Below, piece by piece: positions 44,901 to 52,436 of a stretch of 64,000 nucleotides of DNA. The stretch is from Candidatus Gastranaerophilales bacterium (GTDB taxonomy: Bacteria > Cyanobacteriota > Vampirovibrionia > Gastranaerophilales > Gastranaerophilaceae). The DNA is taken from assembly GCA_944325515.1 (NCBI GenBank), contig CALVAO010000004.1, positions 62,001 through 126,000 of the forward strand, given 5' to 3'. Made by a program: the position numbers and the translations under genes. The notes beneath the pieces are model-generated. The model was not told the DNA's origin, ran no database searches, and saw nothing but the letters and a program-made list of their open reading frames with translations. Within the stretch, counting starts at the first letter, position 1; each line of letters opens with the position of its first letter.

Positions 44901-46784
44901 TTGAACATCAACGGGCTTGGTGCAGCAAATCCTTCAACAATCGATGCAAACGGGCATACGCTCTTTAATCTCAACGACGAAACTACATTAAATATCACAA
45001 ACACAACAATAGAGAATGCAAAAGATTACGCTATAAAGGCTGAAAACTCTTCTTCTGCAATTAATCTAACAAACACATCTATCAAAAACACCGCAGGAAC
45101 CGCGATTGCTTCCAACGTTGATGTTAATTTGACAGCAGACAACGGTAAGAGCGAATTTAGCGGAAACACTACAGCAATCAATATGAATGACAGCGGAAAA
45201 ACAATTAATATTACAGCGAAAAATGCAGGCGAAGTTGTCCTTGATGATGAAATAACCGGAACATCTCTATATAATCTTAAACTGACAGGTGATAAAACCG
45301 GCAAAGTTACATTGAATAATAAAGTATCTAATGCTAACACGACATTAGAGGAAGTAACACTTCATCTAACCAAAGCTGATATTTTAGCCTCCTCAACGTT
45401 GACAGCCAATTCCGGTCATTTGTCTTTGATGAACGGTATAGCAGAAACACAGGTTATGCAGGGCATGAATATCAACGGACATTTGGGAATGAGTGTTGAT
45501 GTTGACCTTCAGGCAGCCAAGATGGATAGATTGCCGGAGAATGTTGTAGTATCACCGGACGCGCAAATTGACGTAGAATACCTTAATCTATTAAATGACG
45601 CAAAAGGAGATAAAACAGATATCCAATTTGCGGACAAGAGTTATTCCAACCAAGTAAGCTACACCGGAGACAACGAGGTTATGTACAAGGGAACAGCTTA
45701 TTCTCCAATCTACAAATATGATGTAAGCTACAATAAAGATGATGGTTTCTTCACTTTCTTGAGAGGTGGTGCCTCAAGCGGTAACGCGTCAGATAGTTTC
45801 AACCCATCCGTATTATCCACGGGCGTAACCTCCCAAGCGGGAGCCTATGCAACTCAGATGAACACATTCCATTATGCGTTCCAGCATCTTGATAACTTTA
45901 TGAACCTTCCGTATATGGAGAGATTAGCAATCAAGAACCAGAACCGCTATGCATTAACCTCCAGCGCAGAAAGCGGAATCTTCTCCCCGACATATGCGGA
46001 AAATTTAGGCGCCAGCTACTGGATAAAACCGTATGTAAGCTTTGAAAGCATTCCGTTAAACAATGGTCCGAAAGTAGATAATATCAACTATGGTACACTA
46101 ATCGGTTTTGACGGAGAAATGAAACCTATAGCACACGGGTTTGACCGTGTATTGAGCGGATATGTCGGCTACAACGGCGCAAGCCAGTCCTACAGCGGTG
46201 TAGACAGTTACCAAAACGGCGGCTTATTAGGCGGAACAATGTTCTTGTACAAAGGAAACTTCTTTAACGCAACAACCTTATCCGCCGGTGCAAGTATAGG
46301 CGAAAACCATAATATGTACGGCAACGAAGATTTTACCATGTTACTTGCCGGAATCGGCAACAGGTTAGGTTACAACTTTGAGTTCAAGGGGGGAAAATAT
46401 ATAATCCAGCCGTCGATGTTAATGAGTTATACGTTTGTAAATACTTTTGATTACACAAACTCTGCCGGATTGAATGTAGAAAGCGACCCGATGCATGTTA
46501 TACAGTTAAGCCCCGGGGTTAAATTCATTATGAATACAAAGAACGGATGGCAGCCGTATGCAACAGTTAATATGGTTTGGAATATACTTAACAAAACCAG
46601 TGTGACTGCAAATAGTGTCCGCCTGCCGGAAATGAGTGTTGACCCGTATGTCCAGTATGGCGTGGGGATTCAAAAACGAATCAAAGACAAGTTTGTAGCA
46701 TTCGGTCAAGCTCTGGTATCCAACGGCGGACGTAACGGCGTATCTCTGACCTTCGGCTTGAGATGGTTCCTCGGAAAAGAATAA
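41883..46784 (+). CDS. Pmp-like autotransporter, predicted phase-variable
   Basis: 1,633 residues from the internal ATG (or about 28 more from 41798 when in frame). Signal peptide to about residue 24 (ending VAYA). Passenger: about 19 repeats of GGAIYN-x(2-5)-IG(D/N)I(T/V)GDFIGNS (about residues 150-730), each carrying the GGAI and FxxN motifs of chlamydial polymorphic membrane proteins; these should form a beta-helix. A second parallel-helix region follows (about 750-1300). The last ~290 residues (from about 1340) form a beta-barrel, with aromatic strands and a terminal FGLRWFLGK. Expected to be displayed on the outer membrane. Bordered by dispersed repeats. Confidence 0.88.
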   Translation: MSGLQRTSLTSCALLLSLSTVAYANPETTTETPSADYEKGYILTPVETQGANTITKYEFNEETNKLEPVYYQVDLAKTEYGEGDTTKYFEWSKDEYDKNYLFGEVNEPTEGKTTITVHYNTPTVSHNRIEVPAGDTTYKDSGIIADFINNTARPRGGAIYNEGSIGNIIGDFIGNSAAISSTYSPSSGGAIYNKGEIGDITGDFIGNSTDSSVNSSSGGAIYNDEGGTIGDITGDFIGNYAATTDNEAHSSGGAIYNDEGGTIGDITGDFIGNYAATTDNEAHSSGGAIYNDEGGTIGDITGDFIGNSTDSSGISSSGGAIYNKGTIGDITGDFIGNYAVTTTRYSSYGGAIYNKGTIGDITGDFIGNYAVNTARYSSSSYGGAIYNDGGGTIGNITGDFIGNSSSFDGGAIYNDGGGTIGNITGDFIGNSSSSGGAIYNKGEIGDITGDFIGNSSSSGGAIYNKGEIGDITGDFIGNSSSFDGDAIYNSGTIGNIVSDFIGDSSSSGGAIYNDEGGTIGNITGDFIGNSSYSGGAIYNSGTIGNIVSDFIGNSTDSSGISSSGGAIYNSGTIGNIVSDFIGNSSSSTMHYESSGGAIYNKGEIGDITGDFIENSSSHISNIYQNVNSLGGAIYNSGTIGNIVGDFIGNSSSSSTGTSLYGGAIYNRGEIGNITGDFIGNYASTSSQKVYGGAIYNIGEIGSLDVEGNLVGGISGSFINNYATTKSTSRLALGGAVYTTKDMNFIANAQTHTISGNYTEDPTRGKVENAIFVATSSSSSPTITFKTEDGGKYLIYDQIEGGTVSGTNISYDYGYNLTLTGDGTGTIGLYNDIINADVKTDNVTVDFVNNETKEYEFVSMSADENTKLNIDVDIVSQTADRITTQEDSSGTIGLNKINFIGQYSGTPITVQILNTQNDDLQLSLLDNIITIPDIGNTVYDDQIIAEAGAIELATTNTTNDSITIKDKIYDALNVITSKSSKDERNFTFRTADKYVLSTDLESAGSGVLNINGLGAANPSTIDANGHTLFNLNDETTLNITNTTIENAKDYAIKAENSSSAINLTNTSIKNTAGTAIASNVDVNLTADNGKSEFSGNTTAINMNDSGKTINITAKNAGEVVLDDEITGTSLYNLKLTGDKTGKVTLNNKVSNANTTLEEVTLHLTKADILASSTLTANSGHLSLMNGIAETQVMQGMNINGHLGMSVDVDLQAAKMDRLPENVVVSPDAQIDVEYLNLLNDAKGDKTDIQFADKSYSNQVSYTGDNEVMYKGTAYSPIYKYDVSYNKDDGFFTFLRGGASSGNASDSFNPSVLSTGVTSQAGAYATQMNTFHYAFQHLDNFMNLPYMERLAIKNQNRYALTSSAESGIFSPTYAENLGASYWIKPYVSFESIPLNNGPKVDNINYGTLIGFDGEMKPIAHGFDRVLSGYVGYNGASQSYSGVDSYQNGGLLGGTMFLYKGNFFNATTLSAGASIGENHNMYGNEDFTMLLAGIGNRLGYNFEFKGGKYIIQPSMLMSYTFVNTFDYTNSAGLNVESDPMHVIQLSPGVKFIMNTKNGWQPYATVNMVWNILNKTSVTANSVRLPEMSVDPYVQYGVGIQKRIKDKFVAFGQALVSNGGRNGVSLTFGLRWFLGKE
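42541..42744 (+). repeat. Two identical 102-bp tandem repeats
   Basis: Copies 42541-42642 and 42643-42744 are identical, encoding two identical 34-residue GGAIYN units. It marks recent expansion of the passenger repeat array. Confidence 0.9.
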
Positions 46785-46890
46785 GCTATATTTCTTTCTC
46801 TTTCTAGTGTTTTTCTTTTTTTGCAAATAAAAGTAAGTATCGGTGCGCTACTTCCAAGAACATCATAAGAATAAAACCGATACATGTGCA

Positions 46891-46982
46891 GAGTGCAAAT
46901 TTTTGCACCAATATTTTTCATAAACAAAAAATACACACGGACAATTTTTTAATCCAATAATGGTGCAATGAATTGCACCCTA
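46891..46982. mobile_element. MITE-like element, copy 2
   Basis: Direct copy of 41330-41418 with a few base changes and a slightly degraded left end (GAGTGCAA) but intact right end GCACCC followed by TA. Confidence 0.6.
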
Positions 46983-47022
46983 CTGCTGCTACAGCTCAAA
47001 CTTGCACAATAAGTACACTTCA

Positions 47023-47068
47023 TCCCCTCGCCCCTTGTGGGAGAGGGTTATGGAGAGGGGTTTGTATG
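47023..47068 (+). repeat. Intergenic repeat family B, copy 3
   Basis: TCCCCTCGCCCCTTGTGGGA followed by GAGGGTTATGGAGAGGGG; direct copy of 41148-41194. Confidence 0.7.
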
Positions 47069-47240
47069 TTTTTATAACGCTAGAAAAAACATAAATTGTA
47101 GAAGCATATTGTAACAATTTCTTTACAAACATGAGAAAAAGTGTAAAATGTACAAATTTTTTGTTTTTTATAGTAATATATAGAAGTTAGTAAAAATTGA
47201 TTGGTGTGGTAATGCACCGGTAGTAAAGGAGGCACATGAA

Positions 47241-47699
47241 TTGACAATTGTATCATCATCGCTCGACGAGCTTGAAAAGCAGAACTTGGACAAAGTAAAC
47301 TTGGGACAGCATGTCCTGGCAGAATTTTTTGAGTGTGACCCAAATACACTTAATAGTAATGATAAAGTAGAAAAGTACATGATAGACGCGGCTCTTGAGT
47401 GCGGTGCCACAATCGTTCAAAAGTGCTTTCATATGTTTAATCCCTATGGAGTAAGCGGCGTGGTTATTATATCAGAAAGCCACCTTGCAATTCATACTTG
47501 GCCGGAACTAGGCTACGCAGCAGTTGATTTATTTACCTGCGGCACAAAGTGTGATCCAAAAGTAGCATATGAATTCTTGAAGAAAAAATTTAACTCTAAA
47601 AAAGCTTCTTTTACAGAACTTAAAAGAGGCATTATAGATAGAGAAACTTTAAAACTTGCTGAACAGCCTTTTGAAATAGCAGAGCAGTTTGAAGGTTAA
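47241..47699 (+). CDS. speD: S-adenosylmethionine decarboxylase proenzyme
   Basis: 152 residues. The cleavage site is Glu79-Ser80 in ISESHLAIHTWPE, giving the pyruvoyl cofactor from Ser80; Cys in FTCGTKC is the usual active-site Cys. Supplies aminopropyl groups for spermidine. Start is TTG at 47241, eight bases after AAAGGAGG; the ATG at 47236 runs into TGA after one codon. The N-terminal extension is longer than in the Thermotoga type. Confidence 0.92.
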   Translation: MTIVSSSLDELEKQNLDKVNLGQHVLAEFFECDPNTLNSNDKVEKYMIDAALECGATIVQKCFHMFNPYGVSGVVIISESHLAIHTWPELGYAAVDLFTCGTKCDPKVAYEFLKKKFNSKKASFTELKRGIIDRETLKLAEQPFEIAEQFEG

Positions 47700-47715
47700 A
47701 ACTCTTAAAATAAAC

Positions 47716-47751
47716 AAAGAGAGGCTTGAAAAAAATTCAGCCTCTCTTTTT
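47716..47751 (+). terminator. Terminator of speD
   Basis: AAAGAGAGGCTTGAA pairs with TTCAGCCTCTCTTT (one bulged T), five-base loop, followed by T. Confidence 0.85.
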
Positions 47752-47773
47752 GTTTTGTTGTAAACACCGGCTA

Positions 47774-48244
47774 TTATGCATTATATTCCATTATGTAATC
47801 ATCCATCACAAAGCCGCTGCCAATATCTGTCACTACGCTGTCAATAACCTTAAACCCGTATTTAAAATAAGCATCTATTGTATTTTTATTGTACTTATTG
47901 ACTGTTAGCCTTATTTTAGGGAAATTCATTGCTTTTAACAGTTCTACTGTCTTTCTGCCAAGACCCTTATGCCGGTATTTTTTTAAAAGATAAAGTTTTG
48001 ACAAAAATAAATAATCCCCTTTATCCGAAATACCTGTATATCCTGCATTTTTACCGTCTTCAACTATAAAATAATATGTATATTGTTCATTTTTAATCTG
48101 TTCTTCAATCGCTTTTTGTGACTGAAATTTTTCTATCATATAATTGATTTGTTCTTCTGATAATATACAAGTCCAGTATTCATGCCAGATTTCTGCTGCT
48201 AAATCGGCTAGCTGCTTTATGTCATTGACTTTAACTAATTCCAT
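47774..48244 (-). CDS. GNAT family N-acetyltransferase
   Basis: 156 residues. The acetyl-CoA-binding motif is LYLLKKYRHKGLGRKTVELL (R-x-x-G-x-G), preceded by YYFIVEDGKNAGYTGI. Substrate unknown. Converges with speD; its 3' end is 22 bp from the speD terminator. Confidence 0.9.
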   Translation of the reverse strand: MELVKVNDIKQLADLAAEIWHEYWTCILSEEQINYMIEKFQSQKAIEEQIKNEQYTYYFIVEDGKNAGYTGISDKGDYLFLSKLYLLKKYRHKGLGRKTVELLKAMNFPKIRLTVNKYNKNTIDAYFKYGFKVIDSVVTDIGSGFVMDDYIMEYNA

Positions 48245-48309
48245 AAAACAATAATAACATAAATTGACAAAAAATATTTTTAGAGGTTTTATATAAACAA
48301 GGAGTACAT

Positions 48310-48591
48310 ATGACTAATATAAATTTCGGTTCAACATATAAAATTCCCGTAACCCAATGGGGAATCAATAATACAAAAAAAGTACAATTAAAGAATCTTA
48401 TAAGCGCGCATAATGGTCTTGTAACAAAAGGCAAAGATAGTTATGCACTGGTTTCTATTTTAGACAAAAAAGATTTAAGTTTTATTCGAAGATTAAGAAA
48501 AATCGGATATTACAGTTTTGAAAAATATGAAGGCGAAAAAATACCGAAAGATTCTCTTGAATTACATATAAAAAATGCACGGAAATTTTAA
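48310..48591 (+). CDS. Hypothetical protein (93 aa)
   Basis: Basic 93-residue protein starting MTNINFGSTYKIPVTQWG, like other small genes here. AAGGAG precedes the ATG. No recognised domain. Confidence 0.6.
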   Translation: MTNINFGSTYKIPVTQWGINNTKKVQLKNLISAHNGLVTKGKDSYALVSILDKKDLSFIRRLRKIGYYSFEKYEGEKIPKDSLELHIKNARKF

Positions 48592-48619
48592 TCCCGCGCA
48601 TTTTTCAAAGATTATTTTA

Positions 48620-49795
48620 TTAGTGGCAAAGAGCCAGTAATACGCCTGCTGCTACAGCTGAACCGATTACACCTGCTACATTCGGTCCCATTGCGTGCAT
48701 AAGCAGGAAGTTTTGAGGATTAGCTTCCTGTCCGACTTTGTTAGATACACGTGCTGCCATTGGTACGGCTGAAACCCCTGCAGAGCCGATAAGCGGATTG
48801 ATTTTTTCTTTTGAAAATAAGTTCATAATTTTCGCCATAATTACTCCTCCAGCTGTAGCCAGAGAAAATGCTATGATACCTAATATCAAAATAAACAGCG
48901 TTTGTACTGTCAAAAACTGGTCAGAAGAGAGTTTTGAGCCCACAGATAAGCCTAAAAATATTGTTACAATATTAATTAAAGCATTCTGCATTGTATCCGA
49001 TAATCTTTCTACCACACCGCATTCTTTACATAAATTACCGAAGGTCAAAGCTCCGATAAGCGGGCAGGCATCAGGTAACAGAATTACACATAATAGAAGT
49101 ACAAGGAGAGGAAATACAATTTTCTCTCTTTTTGAAACATCTCTAAGTTGTGTCATCTGGATTTTTCGTTCTTCTTTTGTAGTAAGAAGTTTCATAATTG
49201 GCGGCTGAATTACAGGAACAAGAGCCATATATGAATACGCTGAAACTGCAATTGCCCCTAGAAGTTCGGGCGCAAGCCTTGAAGTTACGAATATTGATGT
49301 CGGTCCGTCAGCACCGCCTATAATTCCGATAGCGGCAGATTGCGGCAGAGTAAACCCGAATAAGCAGAGTGCCATAAGAAGTGCTCCGAATATACCGAAT
49401 TGAGCGGCACCGCCAAGAAGAGCTGTTTTAGGGTTAGCAATCAAAGGTCCGAAGTCTGTCATAGCACCAACGCCCATAAAGATTATTAATGGAAATAAGC
49501 CTTTATGAATACCGGCTTCATAAATAATACCTAAAAACCCGTTAGCGCCTGCAATATCGCACACCGGTATATTTGATAATAATCCACCGAATGCAATAGG
49601 AACAAGAAGAAGCGGTTCAAATTGTTTCTTAATGCCAAGCCATAAAAGGAATAAGCATACAAGAATCATTATCCAGCTTCCGTGCATATGCAAGAACTGT
49701 TCAAAACCGTTTGTAATCGCAGGGTCTGCAGGTTTTACAAAATTCATTAGACCTGTAGACTGCCAGAGAGTAAGTAAACCTTCCGTAATATTCAT
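48620..49795 (-). CDS. oadB: Na+-translocating decarboxylase beta subunit
   Basis: 391 residues, hydrophobic throughout (about nine membrane helices). Signatures of the OadB/GcdB/MmdB family: [17 protein letters not shown] and the C-terminal [29 protein letters not shown]-like region. Couples decarboxylation to Na+ export. Directly downstream of oadA; the gamma/delta subunit gene is not visible. GAGAGGGGG precedes the ATG. Confidence 0.93.
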   Translation of the reverse strand: MNITEGLLTLWQSTGLMNFVKPADPAITNGFEQFLHMHGSWIMILVCLFLLWLGIKKQFEPLLLVPIAFGGLLSNIPVCDIAGANGFLGIIYEAGIHKGLFPLIIFMGVGAMTDFGPLIANPKTALLGGAAQFGIFGALLMALCLFGFTLPQSAAIGIIGGADGPTSIFVTSRLAPELLGAIAVSAYSYMALVPVIQPPIMKLLTTKEERKIQMTQLRDVSKREKIVFPLLVLLLCVILLPDACPLIGALTFGNLCKECGVVERLSDTMQNALINIVTIFLGLSVGSKLSSDQFLTVQTLFILILGIIAFSLATAGGVIMAKIMNLFSKEKINPLIGSAGVSAVPMAARVSNKVGQEANPQNFLLMHAMGPNVAGVIGSAVAAGVLLALCH

Positions 49796-49809
49796 TATTT
49801 ACCCCCTCT

Positions 49810-51600
49810 CTAACCTACAACCGCCAGAATCTGACCTGTTACAACTTTATCGCCCTGGCTGACCGCAACGGATTGAACGACTCCGGCTTTTGGAGATTTA
49901 ACTTCAATTTCCATTTTCATAGCCTCAAGCACCATAATTGTATCACCCTCATTTATAGAAGTTCCTGTCTGAGCTTCTATTCTTAAGACGTTACCCGGAA
50001 CACCGGCTTTAACTTCTTCTCCTGCGCCGGAAGATACTGTTGCCGTTTGTTTTTCAATACCGGCTTTTACTGAAACATCATAAGTTTTACCGTTTACTGA
50101 AGCTTTATCACCTTCAAGTTTTACGGCGTAAGCTTTACCGTTAACAGAAACAGTAAATTCATTTCCGGAAGCCATTTTTGCGTCACTCTTCGCAGGTTCG
50201 TTTTTGCGAACCCCTATTTGTCCCTTACCTTGAAGGAACATAATACCTTTTTCTTTGCAAGCGCCTGCAATAAAGATATTTTCGTCATTAACCTCCAAGC
50301 CGGCATCTTCAAGCATCTTAGTTGCAGCTTTAATCCCCTTATTCGGATCTTTGTCGTTTAAATCTACGACCAGTTCTTTTGTAGGAGCAAGACCAAGCTG
50401 TTCTTCTGCAATCTTAACGACTTCACTGTCAGGCTCACAAGGAGTTTTTCCAAAATAACCCAGAACCATTTTGCCATATCCTTCCGCAATCTTTTTCCAA
50501 TTCCCGAACATAACATTATTGAATGCCTGCTGGAAATAGAACTGTGAAACAGGAGTAACGGATGTTCCGAAACCGCCTTTTTCAACAACTTCTTTCATAG
50601 CAGCAACTACTTCCGGGAATTTATCCATAACGCCGTTATCTCTCATCATTTGAGTGTTAGCAGTAAGCGCCCCGCCCGGAAGCGGTGAAGATATTATCAT
50701 CGGATTAACAGCAAGAGCCTCCGGCGGTAAGAAGTAGTCTTTCATACATTCTTTAAATATTTCTTCTGTTTCTAAAATCTTATTAATATCAATCCCTAAA
50801 TCGTATTCAGTACCTTTTAGCGCATGCCACATAGAAACGATATCCGGCTGGGCAGTTCCGCCAGAGACAGGTTTCATCGCTAAATCAATACCATCAGCTC
50901 CTCCTTCTAATGCGGCTAAATAAGCTGCCAGTCCTGTTCCTGCAGTTTCGTGTGAATGAAATCTTATATGAGCATCAGTACCTAAAATTTCTCTTGTTCT
51001 TTTGATTGTTTCATAAACTTTTCTTGGAGCAGAAGTTCCGGAAGCGTCTTTAAATGCAATACTGTCAAATGGGATTCCGGCATCAAGAATGTTTCTCAAA
51101 ACTCGTTCATAAAAAGCAACGTCATGAGCTCCTTCACATCCTATCGGAAGTTCCATCATTGTTATAGTAATTTCATGCTTTAAGCCGTTATTTTTAATAC
51201 ATTCACCGGAATAAATAAGGTTATTGACATCATTTAAAGCATCAAAGTTTCTAATAGTTGTAACTCCGTGTTTCTTGAATAATTTCGCATGTAAATTAAT
51301 CATATCTCTCGGCTGGGAATCAAGCCCTACAACATTAACCCCTCTTGCAAGCGACTGCAGATTAATATCCGGTCCGACTGCGGCTCTGATTTTATCCATA
51401 GTTTCAAAAGCGTTTTCATTACAATAAAATATCGGAGATTGAAATCTTGCACCGCCGGCGGTTTCAAAATGTCTTATGCCGGCTTCAACCGCAGATTTAA
51501 GAGCCGGTATAAAATCGTCTACAAATACTCTTGCACCGTAAACAGACTGAAATCCGTCTCTAAATGATGTGTCCATTACTTTAATAAGTTTTTTTCCCAT
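49810..51600 (-). CDS. oadA: Oxaloacetate decarboxylase alpha-type biotin protein
   Basis: 596 residues: carboxyltransferase TIM barrel (VMDTSFRDGFQSVYGAR; metal-site HSHETAGTG and the catalytic-Lys region SIAFKDASG) and a C-terminal biotinyl domain with Lys562 in EAMKM. A Pro/Ala-poor linker with alternative beta repeat (about 430-520) joins them. Removes CO2 from oxaloacetate or a related keto-acid and drives the OadB pump. Fifteen bases separate it from oadB; followed upstream by birA. Confidence 0.9.
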   Translation of the reverse strand: MGKKLIKVMDTSFRDGFQSVYGARVFVDDFIPALKSAVEAGIRHFETAGGARFQSPIFYCNENAFETMDKIRAAVGPDINLQSLARGVNVVGLDSQPRDMINLHAKLFKKHGVTTIRNFDALNDVNNLIYSGECIKNNGLKHEITITMMELPIGCEGAHDVAFYERVLRNILDAGIPFDSIAFKDASGTSAPRKVYETIKRTREILGTDAHIRFHSHETAGTGLAAYLAALEGGADGIDLAMKPVSGGTAQPDIVSMWHALKGTEYDLGIDINKILETEEIFKECMKDYFLPPEALAVNPMIISSPLPGGALTANTQMMRDNGVMDKFPEVVAAMKEVVEKGGFGTSVTPVSQFYFQQAFNNVMFGNWKKIAEGYGKMVLGYFGKTPCEPDSEVVKIAEEQLGLAPTKELVVDLNDKDPNKGIKAATKMLEDAGLEVNDENIFIAGACKEKGIMFLQGKGQIGVRKNEPAKSDAKMASGNEFTVSVNGKAYAVKLEGDKASVNGKTYDVSVKAGIEKQTATVSSGAGEEVKAGVPGNVLRIEAQTGTSINEGDTIMVLEAMKMEIEVKSPKAGVVQSVAVSQGDKVVTGQILAVVG

Positions 51601-51618
51601 TATTTATTCCTCTCTATT

Positions 51619-52344
51619 TTATTGAGTCAATATATCGCCGATTAAAAGAATTTGACTATTGCCTTTTGAGTCTATAAGCCTTATTGCACCGTTATCGGTT
51701 ACACCTTCGATTACACCTGAAATATTTCCTTTTGCTCCTCGAACAGTAACCTCTTTTGTCATAAAACCAAATCTTTTCAAATAATCTTCTTTTATGACCT
51801 TAAACCCTTCGGCTATAAATTTATCATACCCTAAACAAAATCTCGTTAAAAGTTTTTTTAAGAATTCTTCCGCGTTGATTGAATGCCCTGTTTCAATATT
51901 CAAAGATGTTGCGGGCTGACTTATTTTTGCTAAGATTTCTTTTGTACTGTTTAAATTTACGCCAAACCCTAGAACAATTCCTTCCAACTTACCTCCTTGA
52001 ACAACGCCTTCCGCTAAAATACCGGAGATTTTTTTAGAATTTACAAGAATATCATTCGGCCATTTGATGACGGGTTTAACTCCGTATTCTTCAAAAAGCT
52101 CGGAGAGTTTTACACATAAATACTGGGTAAGGTTAGAAAATTTTTCTTCCATTTTATCTGAAGGTTTTAAAACAATCGTTGCATAGATATTGTCTTTTCC
52201 TAAATACTCCCAGCTTCTGTTAAGCCTCCCCCTTCCGTTTGTCTGGTTAAATGTATAAACAACATCTTTGTCTTTAAGTTCATTAATATGCTCTTTTGCA
52301 TACTTATTTGTTGAATCAACCTCATCTAAATAAATAAATTCCAT
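51619..52344 (-). CDS. birA: Biotin-protein ligase
   Basis: 241 residues, the monofunctional type without the helix-turn-helix repressor domain. Catalytic signature GRGRLNRSWEYLGKDNIYATI, KWPNDIL, and KISGILAEGV. It attaches biotin to oadA's Lys562, 18 bp downstream. No ribosome-binding site is evident. Confidence 0.93.
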   Translation of the reverse strand: MEFIYLDEVDSTNKYAKEHINELKDKDVVYTFNQTNGRGRLNRSWEYLGKDNIYATIVLKPSDKMEEKFSNLTQYLCVKLSELFEEYGVKPVIKWPNDILVNSKKISGILAEGVVQGGKLEGIVLGFGVNLNSTKEILAKISQPATSLNIETGHSINAEEFLKKLLTRFCLGYDKFIAEGFKVIKEDYLKRFGFMTKEVTVRGAKGNISGVIEGVTDNGAIRLIDSKGNSQILLIGDILTQ

Positions 52345-52360
52345 TTTTTAATTTTATAAT

Positions 52361-52394
52361 AAAAAAACTGCTCCGGAAATTAATCCGAAACAGT
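52361..52394 (-). terminator. Terminator of the 693-aa protein gene
   Basis: ACTGCTCCGGA pairs with TCCGAAACAGT with two mismatches; seven T follow on the minus strand. Confidence 0.7.
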
Positions 52395-52436
52395 CTTTCT
52401 TTGTATGTACACATTAGGTTTGCATTTATTTTATGT

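Larger units (their letters stand above)
46785..47240. repeat. 456-bp intergenic region with repeats
   Basis: After the autotransporter: a MITE-like element (46891-46982), a family B repeat (47023-47068), and an AT-rich promoter stretch for speD with TTGTAACAA near 47108 and TAGTAATAT near 47173. No convincing gene. Confidence 0.75.

Noticed and set aside
47080-47410. 80-89 codon minus-strand ORFs over the start of speD
   Set aside because: Shadows of the speD reading frame and its AT-rich promoter region.
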